Source of the DNA: Massilia niastensis DSM 21313
Lineage (GTDB): Bacteria; Pseudomonadota; Gammaproteobacteria; Burkholderiales; Burkholderiaceae_D
NCBI RefSeq assembly: GCF_000382345.1
Contig: NZ_KB908136.1
Span: 1-33,214, forward strand
Length of the DNA stretch: 33,214 bases
Reading direction: 5' to 3'
Positions within the stretch are counted from its first letter, which is position 1, and each line of letters starts with the position of its first letter. The position numbers were made by a program, and so were the translations under genes. The notes under the pieces were generated by a model. It made no database searches, was not told the DNA's origin, and was given only the letters and a program-made list of their open reading frames with translations. Of the stretch, positions 1 through 8,115 are shown piece after piece.

Positions 1-1
1 G

Positions 2-952
2 AGTTTCAAGAGGTGGTTGGGACGATTGCCCGGGCTGACCCGGCCCCAGCGGGCACAGGTGCTGCAGGCCCTGCGTCCGGCCGTCGGCCTGGACCAGGTC
101 GTCGAAGCGATCGCGCAGGCCAGGGCGGCCCGGCGCTGCTGTCCCGCCTGCGCAAGCAAGTGTTGCCACCGGCATGGCCGTGCCAATGGCTTGCAGCGCT
201 ACCGCTGCCGCCAGTGCGGGCGCACCTTCAACGACCTGACCGGCACCCCGCTGGCACGGCTGCGCCATCGCAGCAAATGGCGCGATTACCTGGATACGAT
301 GCTCGCCTCCAGGCCGATCCGGGCGGCGGCCAAGGCGGTCAACGTGCATCGGAACACCAGCTTTCGCTGGCGCCACCGCTTCCTGCACCTGACCAAACTC
401 GACCGGCCAAGCAGTTTAAAAGGCGTTGCCGAGGCCGACGAAATGTTCCTGCTCGAATCGCAAAAGGGATCGCGCAAGCTCGATCGTCCTGCGCGCAAGC
501 GTGGCGGCGTGGCCAGGCGGCGCGGCATCTCGCGGGAACTCGACTGCATCCTGGTGGCGCGCGATCGCACGGGGCAGACCGTCGACTATGTCACGGGACG
601 TGGACCGGTCACCACGCGCCAACTGCACCAGCACCTGCGGCCGGTGCTGGATCCCGAGGTCCTGCTGGTGACCGACCCGCACGCCGCCTACCGCGCGTTC
701 GCCCGCGAAGCCGGCATCTCGCACAAGACCGTCAGCCTGCGCGCCGGCGAGCGGGTGCGTGGCGCCATCCACGTGCAGAACGTGAATGCCTATCACCGGC
801 GCTTTCGTGAGTGGCTGGCGCGCTTCCACGGCGTCGCGTCGCGCTACCTGCCCAACTATCTCGGCTGGCAATGGGCCCTGGATGGCGGGCGCATCAGTTC
901 AGCGGAACAATTGCTCAGAGCCGCGATCGGGCTCTTCCATATGCAAAGGTGA
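2..952 (+). CDS. IS1595-family transposase, 5'-truncated by the window edge
   Basis: This is a DDE-type transposase of the IS1595 group. The N-terminal part carries a zinc ribbon (CPAC near residue 43, CRQCGRTF about 22 residues later). A putative catalytic triad follows: EADEMF, then VTDPHAAY, then a late HVQNVNAYHRRFREWL segment matching the family's third catalytic region. The first usable start codon in the window is a TTG at 17, but the frame stays open upstream to base 2 (reading SFKRWLG before it). The true start therefore probably lies to the left of the window. The TGA stop (950-952) falls inside the predicted right terminal repeat. Family assignment is fairly secure; whether the copy is intact cannot be judged without its left end. 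Confidence 0.82.
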   Translation, partial: SFKRWLGRLPGLTRPQRAQVLQALRPAVGLDQVVEAIAQARAARRCCPACASKCCHRHGRANGLQRYRCRQCGRTFNDLTGTPLARLRHRSKWRDYLDTMLASRPIRAAAKAVNVHRNTSFRWRHRFLHLTKLDRPSSLKGVAEADEMFLLESQKGSRKLDRPARKRGGVARRRGISRELDCILVARDRTGQTVDYVTGRGPVTTRQLHQHLRPVLDPEVLLVTDPHAAYRAFAREAGISHKTVSLRAGERVRGAIHVQNVNAYHRRFREWLARFHGVASRYLPNYLGWQWALDGGRISSAEQLLRAAIGLFHMQR

Positions 953-959
953 CAGCGCC
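943..959. repeat. Putative right terminal inverted repeat of the IS1595-like element
   Basis: Read inward from the element's end, bases 959 to 943 give GGCGCTGTCACCTTTGC, a GG-starting end of the type seen on IS1595-group elements. It contains the transposase stop codon. The adjoining AT-rich stretch from 960 (TTTCTTTTA) would suit a target-site duplication. The left end and its matching repeat are outside the window, so the boundary is inferred. Confidence 0.45.
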
Positions 960-965
960 TTTCTT

Positions 966-2612
966 TTATCGAGCCAGTGATGGCGTGTCGCCGGCGCGAG
1001 CGTTCCCGGCTCGCCATCCGGGGCGCCCAGTAGGCACGGACGGCGACGCTTGCGACGCCATCCGCGCGCCGTCCGCGAGCTTGAACATGCTGACGACACC
1101 CGCGAGTTCCGCTGCCTGGTGCTGCATCGATTCGGACGTGGCTGCGATCTCCTCGACCAGCGCCGCGTCCTGCTGGGTGACTTGATCCATCTGGCTCATG
1201 GCCTGGTTGATCTGCTCGATGCCGACGGTCTGCTCCTGTGCCGCCACCGTGATCTCGCCTATCATCGTCGTCACCCGCTCCACGCTGCCGAGGATATCCT
1301 TCATGGTGGCGCCAGCCTGGTCGACGAGCATGGCGCCGGCATCCGCCTGCTTGACCGAGTCGTCGATCAGGGACTTGATTTCCCTGGCGGCCGCGGCCGA
1401 ACGGTGGGCGAGGTTGCGCACTTCGGCGGCGACCACGGCGAAGCCCCTGCCCTGCTCGCCGGCACGGGCTGCTTCGACCGCTGCGTTCAAGGCCAGGATA
1501 TTGGTCTGGAAGGCGATGCCGTCGATCACATCGATGATGTCGACGACCTTCTTCGACGACGCATTGATCGAGGCCATCGTGTCCACGACTTGCGCCACGA
1601 CCTCGCCCCCGCGCAGCGCCACCTCGGATGCCGAGCGCGCCAGCGCATTCGCGTGGCGCGCATGCTCGGCGCTCTGCTTCACGGTCGACGTGAGTTCTTC
1701 CATCGAGGATGCGGTCTCTTCCAGCGTCGCGGCCCGCTCCTCGGTGCGGGACGACAGGTCGGTATTGCCGGCGGCGATCTGGCAGGATGCGCTGGCGATC
1801 GTCGCCGTGCCTTCCCGCACCTGGCCGACGATGCCGGCAAGCGCGTCGCGCATGGCTTTCATGGCGACCATGAGGCTGGTGCTGTCGCCCGGGCGGATCT
1901 CGATGGCGCACCCAAGGTCGCCCTGCGCGATACGGCGGGCAAGCGCAACCGCATGTTCGGGAGCGCCCCCGAGCGAGCGCTCGATGTTGCGCACGATCGC
2001 CGCCACCAGGAGCGACAGCGCCAGGCCGGCCGCCAGCAGCACGCCCACCGATTCGAGCACCGCTGTGCGGAACGCCGCGTCGACGTCACCGATGTACAGG
2101 CCGGTCATGACCGTCCAGTCCCACGGCCGGTAATACACGTTGTAGGAGATTTTCTGCTCCGGCGCTGCCGCTCCCGGCTTGTTCCACAAGAACCAGGTAT
2201 AGCCCTTGCCCGCTTCCCTGGCGACGTTCAGCGCGTCCAGGCACATCTGGCGGCCTTCGGCATCCCTGATGTCGCCAACGCCCTTGCCGACGAGGTTCGC
2301 CGCGATCGGATGCATGAGCATCCGCTGGGAATCGATCACCAGCAGATAACCGGTTTCCCCATAGCGCAAGGCCTTGATGCGTTCCAGCGCCTGTTGTTTC
2401 GCAAGCGCTTCGGGGAGCTTGCCGGCGCTGGCCATGGCCGCGTATTCCTTCACGATCGAGATCGCCATGTCGCCGGCGTTGGCAATCTGGGTCTTGCGCT
2501 CGTCCATGCGCAGCTCACGGTCGCGCAAGGCATTGACGGTGACGACTGATAACAGGCACAGCCAACTGATGATGAGAGGCAGGAAGAGTTTGGTGCGGAA
2601 GGATAGTCTCAT
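966..2612 (-). CDS. Methyl-accepting chemotaxis protein with single Cache-type sensor domain
   Basis: This is an inner-membrane chemoreceptor of 548 residues. A first transmembrane helix (about 8-28) is followed by a periplasmic sCache-like domain (about 33-185, with an ALRYGETGYLLVID motif near 81). A second transmembrane helix spans about 188-207. A HAMP linker and a long signalling coil follow, with the conserved hairpin near 362-395 (IAFQTNILALNAAVEAARAG) that contacts CheA and CheW. No C-terminal CheR/CheB-docking pentapeptide is seen. The start at 2612 is chosen because a good AGGAGA ribosome site precedes it and hydrophobic helix 1 begins right after it; the open frame upstream to 2867 has no receptor-like sequence. 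Its stop codon lies only a few bases from the IS end. The ligand is unknown; proximity to aromatic genes suggests but does not show aromatic sensing. Confidence 0.92.
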   Translation of the reverse strand: MRLSFRTKLFLPLIISWLCLLSVVTVNALRDRELRMDERKTQIANAGDMAISIVKEYAAMASAGKLPEALAKQQALERIKALRYGETGYLLVIDSQRMLMHPIAANLVGKGVGDIRDAEGRQMCLDALNVAREAGKGYTWFLWNKPGAAAPEQKISYNVYYRPWDWTVMTGLYIGDVDAAFRTAVLESVGVLLAAGLALSLLVAAIVRNIERSLGGAPEHAVALARRIAQGDLGCAIEIRPGDSTSLMVAMKAMRDALAGIVGQVREGTATIASASCQIAAGNTDLSSRTEERAATLEETASSMEELTSTVKQSAEHARHANALARSASEVALRGGEVVAQVVDTMASINASSKKVVDIIDVIDGIAFQTNILALNAAVEAARAGEQGRGFAVVAAEVRNLAHRSAAAAREIKSLIDDSVKQADAGAMLVDQAGATMKDILGSVERVTTMIGEITVAAQEQTVGIEQINQAMSQMDQVTQQDAALVEEIAATSESMQHQAAELAGVVSMFKLADGARMASQASPSVPTGRPGWRAGNARAGDTPSLAR

Positions 2613-2964
2613 GGGGGTCTCCTGTGATCCGGATGGTCGGGACGGCAGTCTGCGCTGCATGCTGGGATACATCGTGCTGCGATGGGAAGCCGGAGAAAGG
2701 CTTCCGGCCAGGCAAAGCTGGTTCGCCTGATTAATGCAGGATAGTAAGAATGGATGACTGCGTCCAACACCGCTTGGGTATCTTGTCAATACCTTCCGGG
2801 TATCAATAATTGCTCGATCCGCTCTCCCGACGATGAGAACAAGCAGGCGGCCCCCGGTTTTCCGCAATTTAATTCATTAATGTACTATTCAATGGTAAAA
2901 TAAATCCGTGGATCAAGCCCTTGGCCGATCTCTCTTTCCAACCTTCCTGAAATGGGTGAACGAT
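2613..2964. other. Intergenic region between chemoreceptor and small lipoprotein
   Basis: These 352 bases separate two divergent genes. The part near 2865-2905 is AT-rich and is a plausible place for promoters. I see no convincing paired -35/-10 boxes, no FliA-type chemotaxis promoter, no RNA gene and no repeat. Confidence 0.3.
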
Positions 2965-3138
2965 ATGAATCCGACATTCTGTGTCGCTGCAGTGCTTGTT
3001 ATCCTGGTGTCCGGCTGTGCGTCTACCAATGACCTCGCAGCAAACGATCCGACCCGCGTCCGGGTCCTGGCCGAACTGGAACAAGCGAGGGCGAACGGCC
3101 TGGTTCCCGTGACCGAAGCGAATTATCTCTACCCATGA
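2965..3138 (+). CDS. Small predicted lipoprotein
   Basis: This 57-residue protein starts MNPTFCVAAVLVILVSGCAS, a signal peptide ending in a lipobox (LVSGC), so it is probably lipid-anchored at the cysteine near residue 17. The mature part is only about 40 residues, mostly one predicted helix (RVRVLAELEQARANGL), ending EANYLYP. The pattern of LAEL..AR..GLVP..EA.Y.YP recalls short DUF4148-like proteins common in Burkholderiales, but that link is tentative. An alternative GTG start at 2908 would add 19 residues with no signal-peptide character, so the ATG at 2965 is preferred even though its ribosome site is weak. Function is unknown. Confidence 0.6.
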   Translation: MNPTFCVAAVLVILVSGCASTNDLAANDPTRVRVLAELEQARANGLVPVTEANYLYP

Positions 3139-3268
3139 GGTCCGCGGTACGGGCCGGCGGCTGAGTTCGTCCAGGGATGCATGAGCCCGGCTGGCCGCCT
3201 GGCCCCGGGTGGCAACGATCTGCCGCGACGGTTTACAATCTGCGCCTTGACCCTTGCGTGGAGTGCAA

Positions 3269-3766
3269 ATGAGTGACTTTGGGCCGACCGAACAGCGACT
3301 GCGACGCATCGAAGCACGCATGCCGAGCTTTCCTTTCGCCTCCATGCAGCTGGTGCGCATGACCTATCACCTCCAGAAAACCCTGCGCGACACGACGAAC
3401 GCCGTTCTCAAGAAATACGACCTGGCGGATACCAGCTACATGGTCCTCGCGATCCTGTACGGCAGTGCCGATGAAACATCGACCGCCACTGAACTCAGCG
3501 AAGCCTGCCACGAGAAGCCGGCCAACCTGACACGGGTGTGCGACGAGCTCGCGGAAAGGGGCTTGATCGAACGCACGCCGAAGCCCGGTGACCGCCGTGC
3601 GGTCATGATTTCATTGAACAAGCACGGCCGCCGCCTGATCGAACAGGCGCTGCCCGAGGTCTCCGCCAGGGTGATGTCGGCGTATGCCGATTTCACCCAG
3701 GTCGAACTGCTGCAGATGGCCGAGCTGAACGCACGCGTGCTGCGCAACCTGGCCAGCCAGGCCTAG
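3269..3766 (+). CDS. MarR-family transcriptional regulator
   Basis: This 165-residue protein has the MarR winged-helix layout: a dimerisation helix region (about 20-50), a helix-turn-helix (about 72-95, with TELSEACHEKPANLTRVCDE) and a wing with PGDRRAV near 106-112. MarR proteins bind palindromic operators as dimers and often release DNA on binding phenolic ligands, which suits the surrounding gene content. The start is set at the ATG at 3269 because GGAG sits about seven bases ahead; a TTG at 3254 is in frame but has no such site. The gene converges on the GntR gene, and the two stop codons share the CTAG at 3763-3766. The target promoter cannot be deduced. Confidence 0.88.
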   Translation: MSDFGPTEQRLRRIEARMPSFPFASMQLVRMTYHLQKTLRDTTNAVLKKYDLADTSYMVLAILYGSADETSTATELSEACHEKPANLTRVCDELAERGLIERTPKPGDRRAVMISLNKHGRRLIEQALPEVSARVMSAYADFTQVELLQMAELNARVLRNLASQA

Positions 3767-4548
3767 ATCGCCCGCCAGCCAGCAGGATTTTCCGGTCGGC
3801 TCGACGGGGCCGCATGAGGTCCTGCCGATCGGTCGTCGGCGGCGGGGCCGGAGCTGGAGCCGGACAGGGATTCCACCGTACTGGAATTGGCATCGATATG
3901 CCGCTCCAGCGCCCGCGTCGCCGCATCGACGTCCCGCGCCAGCGCCGCCCTGTAGATCGCCGTATGCTCGTCGTGCACCTTGCGCGGCCGCGCCGAATGC
4001 ACGATGGTGAGATACCGGTAGCGCTCGGCCTGTCGATACAGCAGTCCGATCATGTAGCGCAGCCAGCGCGAGGTGCAGGCGCCGATCAGGGCTTCATGGA
4101 AGTGCCGGTTGCGCGCTTCCCATTCCGCCGCATTCGTCTTGTTCACGTTGCCCTGGGTCTTCTCCATCTGGTCGAGCTTGTGATAGGCGGCGACGAGGTT
4201 CGCTTCCCAGTCGTCATCGCCTTCCAGGATGGATTGGCGCAGCGCCTGGCACTCGAGCAGGATGCGCGACCGTGTGATGTCCTGCAGGTCGGCCAGCGAG
4301 GTCTGGCTGACGTAGAAGCCGCGCTGCCCTTCGCTGACCACGAGCGCATCGGACAGCAACAGCGAGAGCGCCTCGCGCAGCGTGCCCGCGCCGATGCCGT
4401 AGTCGTCCTTCAGGTGCTCCACGCGCAGCTTGGTCCCTGGCGCCAGCCTGCCTTCGATGATGTCGCGGCGCAGGCGCAGGTAGGTCGCCTCGACCAGCGT
4501 GCGTGGCGGTTCCGGACTCTCGGTAAATGCACACTCAAACTTGCGCAT
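3763..4548 (-). CDS. GntR/FCD-family regulator, likely AphS/PhcS-type repressor of phenol genes
   Basis: This 261-residue protein has an N-terminal GntR winged helix (about 17-80, with TLREALSLLLSDALV) and a C-terminal FCD ligand domain (about 85-220). The FCD domain carries the His residues expected to hold a metal (H149 or H151, H195 and H217). The low-complexity Ser/Ala/Pro tail after about 225 is probably disordered. It starts inside the last codons of the sigma54 activator gene (14-base overlap), so the two are co-transcribed. In Comamonas testosteroni the equivalent GntR proteins AphS and PhcS repress the phenol operon beside the DmpR-like activators AphR and PhcR. The same arrangement here makes a repressor role likely, but this is inference from context. 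Confidence 0.87.
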   Translation of the reverse strand: MRKFECAFTESPEPPRTLVEATYLRLRRDIIEGRLAPGTKLRVEHLKDDYGIGAGTLREALSLLLSDALVVSEGQRGFYVSQTSLADLQDITRSRILLECQALRQSILEGDDDWEANLVAAYHKLDQMEKTQGNVNKTNAAEWEARNRHFHEALIGACTSRWLRYMIGLLYRQAERYRYLTIVHSARPRKVHDEHTAIYRAALARDVDAATRALERHIDANSSTVESLSGSSSGPAADDRSAGPHAAPSSRPENPAGWRAI

Positions 4549-6235
4549 GATGGCCGCCGGCGTCGCAGGGTTCGATCAGGCAGCGCTTCAGGCGGTAGCT
4601 GAGCTGGGGTCGCGTCATGCCGAGCAGGCGAGCCGCGCCGGAGAGGTTGCCCTTGCAGCGCGTAACCGCTTCGCGCAGCACCATGTTCTCCATCTGCTCC
4701 AGCGACAGGCCGCTGGCCAGGATCCGGTCGCACAGCGCGCCCTCCTGCTCGCGATCGCTGTCCTCGAGCGCCCCTGTGCTGTCGATCCCGACCGGACTGT
4801 CCGCAGGAGGCACGAAGTTCGGAAACAGGTCGTCGCATTCGATCGAGTCGCCCTGCCCCGCCAGGATGACGCCGCGCTCGATCATGTTCTCCAGCTCGCG
4901 CACATTGCCCGGCCATGCATGGGCCAGCAAGGCCTGCATGGCCCGGTCCGTGACGCCGCTGACGCGCTTCTGGTGCAGCGCGCAGAACTTTTCCACCATC
5001 ATCGCAATCATCGACGGGATGTCGCCGCGGCGCTCGCGCAATGGCGGAATCAGGATCGGGTAGACGTTCAGGCGATAGTAGAGATCGGCGCGGAAGCGGC
5101 CTGCCTTGACCGCTTCCGGCAAATCGACGTTGGTCGCCGCGACGATGCGGACGTCGATCTTGCGCGGCCGGTCGTCGCCGAGCCGCTCGATCTCGCCCTC
5201 CTGGAGGGCACGCAGCAGCTTGGCCTGCGAGGCCAGGGGCAACTCGCCCAGCTCGTCCAGGAACAGGGTGCCGCCATCGGCCCGTTCGAATTTTCCCGGG
5301 CGTGAACTGGTGGCGCCGGTAAAGGCGCCCTTCTCCACGCCGAACAGCTCGGCCTCGATCAGGTCGTGCGGCAGCGCGGCGCAGTTGATGGCCACGAAAG
5401 GCTGGTCGGCGCGCTTGCTGCGCTGGTGGATGGCCCGTGCGAAGCGCTCCTTGCCGACGCCCGTTTCCCCCGACAGCAGGACCGTGACACTGGTCTCGGC
5501 CGCCTTTTCCACCAGGCGGAAGGCGCGCCGGAACGCCGGCGACTCGCCGACCATGTCTTCCAGGCGCCGGCACTTCGCGAGGCTGCTGCGCAGGGCTTCG
5601 ACCTGGGAAGACAGCTCCAGCATCTGGGAGACGATGGACTCGGGTTCGAAGTAGGCCATGTACTCCTCGGCATCGGGCCATTCCTCGGCCGGTTTGCCGA
5701 CGATCCGGCACTCGTCGTGCGAGCAGGCGGCGCACCTGGTTTCCTTGAACAGGATGAAGCGTCCCATGAAGGCGGACGTGTAGCCGGACGCATAGCCGGA
5801 CAGGCACCAGCACACCGGATCATGCTGCGGCCCGAAGGCTTTCACGTGGGCTTCGGCTTCCCAGGAGTTCCGCCAGATGAATTCGCCCTGGAACTCGCCC
5901 TTCCCCACATCCATCTCGACCGACACCGGCACGACCTGCACACCGCCCTCGAGCATGTGCATTTGCGGCCCCGTCGCAAAGGCGTCCTCGACGTTCTGGC
6001 CGCCGCGGATCTTGCGGGCCAGTTCGGCGTCGCGCATGCCGGAGGCGAAGCCCATGCGGGTGAACATCCGCCGCGTCGCGGCCTGGCCGACCGAATTCAT
6101 CATCTCCTCGCGCAGGCTGCCGAGAGAGGCGGCATGCAGCAGCAGCATCCGGCTTTCCGACAGCCAGATCGAACCGTCTTCCGCCGAAAAGCGGATCAGC
6201 CGGCGCAGATCCAGGTCTTCTGGATATTTCATCAT
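4535..6235 (-). CDS. dmpR: DmpR/XylR-type sigma54-dependent activator of the phenol operon
   Basis: This 566-residue activator matches DmpR along its length. The N-terminal aromatic-sensing domain (about 10-210) includes a V4R-like part with a C-x2-C-x4-C cluster (about 168-176). A linker of about 30 residues follows, then the AAA+ domain with Walker A GETGVGKE (256-263), the sigma54-contacting GAFTGA loop (303-308) and Walker B GGTLFLDE (321-328). A C-terminal Fis-type helix-turn-helix (NLSGAARLLGMTRPQLSYRL) completes it. Members bind phenols directly, oligomerise on upstream sites and open sigma54 promoters by ATP hydrolysis. The start is ATG at 6235 (or the adjacent one at 6232) behind an AGGAGGAG site; the frame extends to 6397 without family sequence. 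It is divergent from the phenol hydroxylase genes, which have a clear -24/-12 promoter. Confidence 0.94.
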   Translation of the reverse strand: MMKYPEDLDLRRLIRFSAEDGSIWLSESRMLLLHAASLGSLREEMMNSVGQAATRRMFTRMGFASGMRDAELARKIRGGQNVEDAFATGPQMHMLEGGVQVVPVSVEMDVGKGEFQGEFIWRNSWEAEAHVKAFGPQHDPVCWCLSGYASGYTSAFMGRFILFKETRCAACSHDECRIVGKPAEEWPDAEEYMAYFEPESIVSQMLELSSQVEALRSSLAKCRRLEDMVGESPAFRRAFRLVEKAAETSVTVLLSGETGVGKERFARAIHQRSKRADQPFVAINCAALPHDLIEAELFGVEKGAFTGATSSRPGKFERADGGTLFLDELGELPLASQAKLLRALQEGEIERLGDDRPRKIDVRIVAATNVDLPEAVKAGRFRADLYYRLNVYPILIPPLRERRGDIPSMIAMMVEKFCALHQKRVSGVTDRAMQALLAHAWPGNVRELENMIERGVILAGQGDSIECDDLFPNFVPPADSPVGIDSTGALEDSDREQEGALCDRILASGLSLEQMENMVLREAVTRCKGNLSGAARLLGMTRPQLSYRLKRCLIEPCDAGGHHAQV

Positions 6236-6332
6236 GTCGTCTCCTCCTGCGTCCCTGGATGGGATCGTGAAAATCTCGATATTTTTTTGTTTTATCGATT
6301 TTAACCATATCGTCAATTCATCCGGCAGAAAT

Positions 6333-6344
6333 AAATTGCAATTT
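6333..6344. promoter_or_regulatory. Candidate upstream activator site (12-bp perfect palindrome)
   Basis: AAATTGCAATTT is a perfect palindrome lying about 185 bases upstream of the predicted start of the sigma54 transcript. This is roughly the distance at which DmpR/XylR proteins bind in related operons. It does not match the published XylR/DmpR site closely, so it is only a candidate. The intergenic region 6236-6545 also contains AT-rich tracts (6280-6310) that could serve the regulator's own promoter or DNA bending. Confidence 0.28.
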
Positions 6345-6496
6345 GATGAGGTGGTTAATATTTCGTCACAGAAAGACTTTACGCTGCAGCGCCGCATTCC
6401 GACCTCTTATAGCTCCGCTTTCTTACTCACAGAAGAAGCATGCTGCGCCGCGCAATAAAACGCCGGTGGACGTCCTTTTTGCGGCTTCAGCAAGCC

Positions 6497-6512
6497 TGGC
6501 ACGGCGCTTGCA
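6497..6512 (+). promoter_or_regulatory. Sigma54 (-24/-12) promoter of the phenol operon
   Basis: TGGCAC (6497-6502), five bases, then TTGCA (6508-6512) is an exact fit to the sigma54 consensus with correct GG-to-GC spacing. Transcription should start near 6523, giving a short leader before dmpK at 6546. It lies divergent to a DmpR-type activator, as in known phenol operons. Confidence 0.9.
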
Positions 6513-6545
6513 ATTCTCCCTGTACACAACACACAAGGAGACAAG

Positions 6546-6752
6546 ATGCATCCGGACACCACCGCCTGCCCCGGGATGGACGTCAGCAAACGCTGGGTAC
6601 GCGTCACCGGCGCCCATGACGGCTTCGTCGAGTTCGACTTCGCCATCGCCGATCCCGCGCTCACCGTCGAACTGATCCTGCCCAGGCCTGCCTTCGACGA
6701 GTTCTGCCGCATGAACGCGGTCGTGCAGCTCGAACCGGCCAGCACGGACTGA
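6546..6752 (+). CDS. dmpK: Phenol hydroxylase assembly/accessory protein
   Basis: This 68-residue protein matches the small DmpK/PhK component that opens multicomponent phenol hydroxylase operons. In characterised systems it is not needed for turnover by the mature enzyme but helps load iron into the oxygenase. Family-like features are the KRWVRVTG segment near residue 15 and the FVEFDF...LTVELILPRPAFDEFC stretch. An AAGGAG ribosome site lies ahead of the ATG at 6546. It is the first gene after the sigma54 promoter and is followed after 64 bases by the small oxygenase subunit. Confidence 0.9.
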   Translation: MHPDTTACPGMDVSKRWVRVTGAHDGFVEFDFAIADPALTVELILPRPAFDEFCRMNAVVQLEPASTD

Positions 6753-6816
6753 AGCGCCCTCACACCATGACACACGACCGTTCCCACGGGACGAAGACGA
6801 CTTGCGAGGAGATGAC

Positions 6817-7818
6817 ATGACGATCGAACTCAAGACCCACAACATCAGGCCGATGCGCCACACCTTTGCACACGTGGCGCGCCAGATCGGCGGCGACAAA
6901 CCCGCCTCGCGCTACCAGGAGGCGACGCTGGAGACCCAGCCGACCGGCCCCTTCCACTACCGCCCGATCTGGGACCCGGACCACGAGATCTTCGACGCGA
7001 CCCGCACCGCGGTGAAGATGAAGAACTGGTACGCCTTCAAGGACCCGCGCCAGTACTACTACGGCAACTGGACCATGAACCGGGCGCGCCAGCAGGAGAC
7101 GATGGAGGCGAATTTCGACTTCGTCGAGTCGCGCGGCATGGTGTCCCAGCTGCCCGGCGCGACCAGCGCCGCCGCCCTGAGCATCCTGATGCCGCTGCGT
7201 CATGTGGCATGGGGCGCCAACATGAACAATTCGAGCATCTGCGCCTACGGCTACGGCACCGCGATCACGGCGCCCGCCATGTTCTGCGCCATGGACCAGC
7301 TGGGCATCGCCCAGTACCTGACGCGCATCGGCCTGCTGCTCGACGATCCCGAGGGGCTGGACCAGGGCAAGCGCGACTGGCTGGAAGCGGCCCGCTGGCA
7401 GGAATTGCGCCGCTACGTCGAGGATACCTTCGTCGTCCAGGACTGGTTCGAACTGTTCGTCGCCCAGAACCTCGCGCTCGACGGGATCCTGTATCCGCTG
7501 GTGTACCGCGCCATCGTCAACGAGCACCTGGCGGCGAAGAACGGCACCGCGATCGCCATGCTCACCGCGTTCATGACCGACTGGTTCGCCGAGCAGGGCA
7601 AATGGGTCGACGCCCAGGTCAAGACCGCGGCCGCGGAATCGGACGAGAACCGCGCCCTCCTCGCCGACTGGACCCGCGCCTGGAGCGGGCGCGCGATCGC
7701 TGCGCTGCGGCCCGTCGTGCTGCACCTGTTCGACGATGCCGCGCATGCCGACGTGCTGATGGATGAAGTCGCCGATCAATTCAGCGCCCGGGCGGCCAAG
7801 CTCGGACTGACCCGCTAA
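6817..7818 (+). CDS. dmpL: Phenol hydroxylase, small (beta) oxygenase subunit P1
   Basis: This 333-residue protein is the beta subunit of the (alpha-beta-gamma)2 phenol hydroxylase. It has the ferritin-like fold of the large subunit but no diiron ligands and plays a structural role. Family features are the early KPASRYQEATLETQP and FHYRPIWDPDHEIFD segments and the NWYAFKDPRQYYYGNW motif near residue 70. The ATG at 6817 is preferred over an in-frame TTG at 6802 because GAGGAG sits just ahead of it. The stop codon overlaps the ribosome site of the next gene, so translation is probably coupled. Confidence 0.94.
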   Translation: MTIELKTHNIRPMRHTFAHVARQIGGDKPASRYQEATLETQPTGPFHYRPIWDPDHEIFDATRTAVKMKNWYAFKDPRQYYYGNWTMNRARQQETMEANFDFVESRGMVSQLPGATSAAALSILMPLRHVAWGANMNNSSICAYGYGTAITAPAMFCAMDQLGIAQYLTRIGLLLDDPEGLDQGKRDWLEAARWQELRRYVEDTFVVQDWFELFVAQNLALDGILYPLVYRAIVNEHLAAKNGTAIAMLTAFMTDWFAEQGKWVDAQVKTAAAESDENRALLADWTRAWSGRAIAALRPVVLHLFDDAAHADVLMDEVADQFSARAAKLGLTR

Positions 7819-7827
7819 GGACACCGC

Positions 7828-8097
7828 ATGTCGACCGTATTCATTGCATTTCAGGCCAACGAGGACACCCGCCCGATCGTGGCCGCCATCCTGCGCGACA
7901 ACCCCCACGCCAGGCTCGAGGAAGCCCCCGCGATGGTCAAGATCAACGCCCAGGACCGACTGACCGTGCGTCGCGAAACCGTCGAGGAAGAAATGGGCCG
8001 GCCCTTCAACCTGCAGGAAATGCACGTCAACCTGGTCACGATCACCGGAAACATCGAGGAAGACGACGACCAATTCACGCTCACCTGGGCGCACTGA
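7828..8097 (+). CDS. dmpM: Phenol hydroxylase regulatory/effector protein P2
   Basis: This 89-residue protein is the cofactorless effector component (MmoB/DmpM family) that binds the oxygenase and controls substrate and oxygen access at the diiron site. Recognisable parts are VFIAFQANEDTRPIV at the start, the VKINAQDRLTVRRETVEEEMGRPF stretch in the middle and an acidic end (IEEDDDQFTLTW). It begins nine bases after dmpL behind AAGGAC and lies 18 bases ahead of the large oxygenase gene. Its length is typical. Confidence 0.95.
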   Translation: MSTVFIAFQANEDTRPIVAAILRDNPHARLEEAPAMVKINAQDRLTVRRETVEEEMGRPFNLQEMHVNLVTITGNIEEDDDQFTLTWAH

Positions 8098-8115
8098 GAA
8101 CACGAGGAGAACGCC

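Noticed and set aside
1050..2549. 499-codon plus-strand open frame
   Set aside because: It is the complement of the chemoreceptor gene, with a composition typical of a shadow frame.
2784..2789. TTGACA on the minus strand as a chemoreceptor promoter
   Set aside because: No acceptable -10 box occurs 16-18 bases downstream on that strand.
2613..2867. N-terminal extension of the chemoreceptor frame
   Set aside because: The extension lacks receptor sequence, and a strong ribosome site with a membrane helix sits at the 2612 start.
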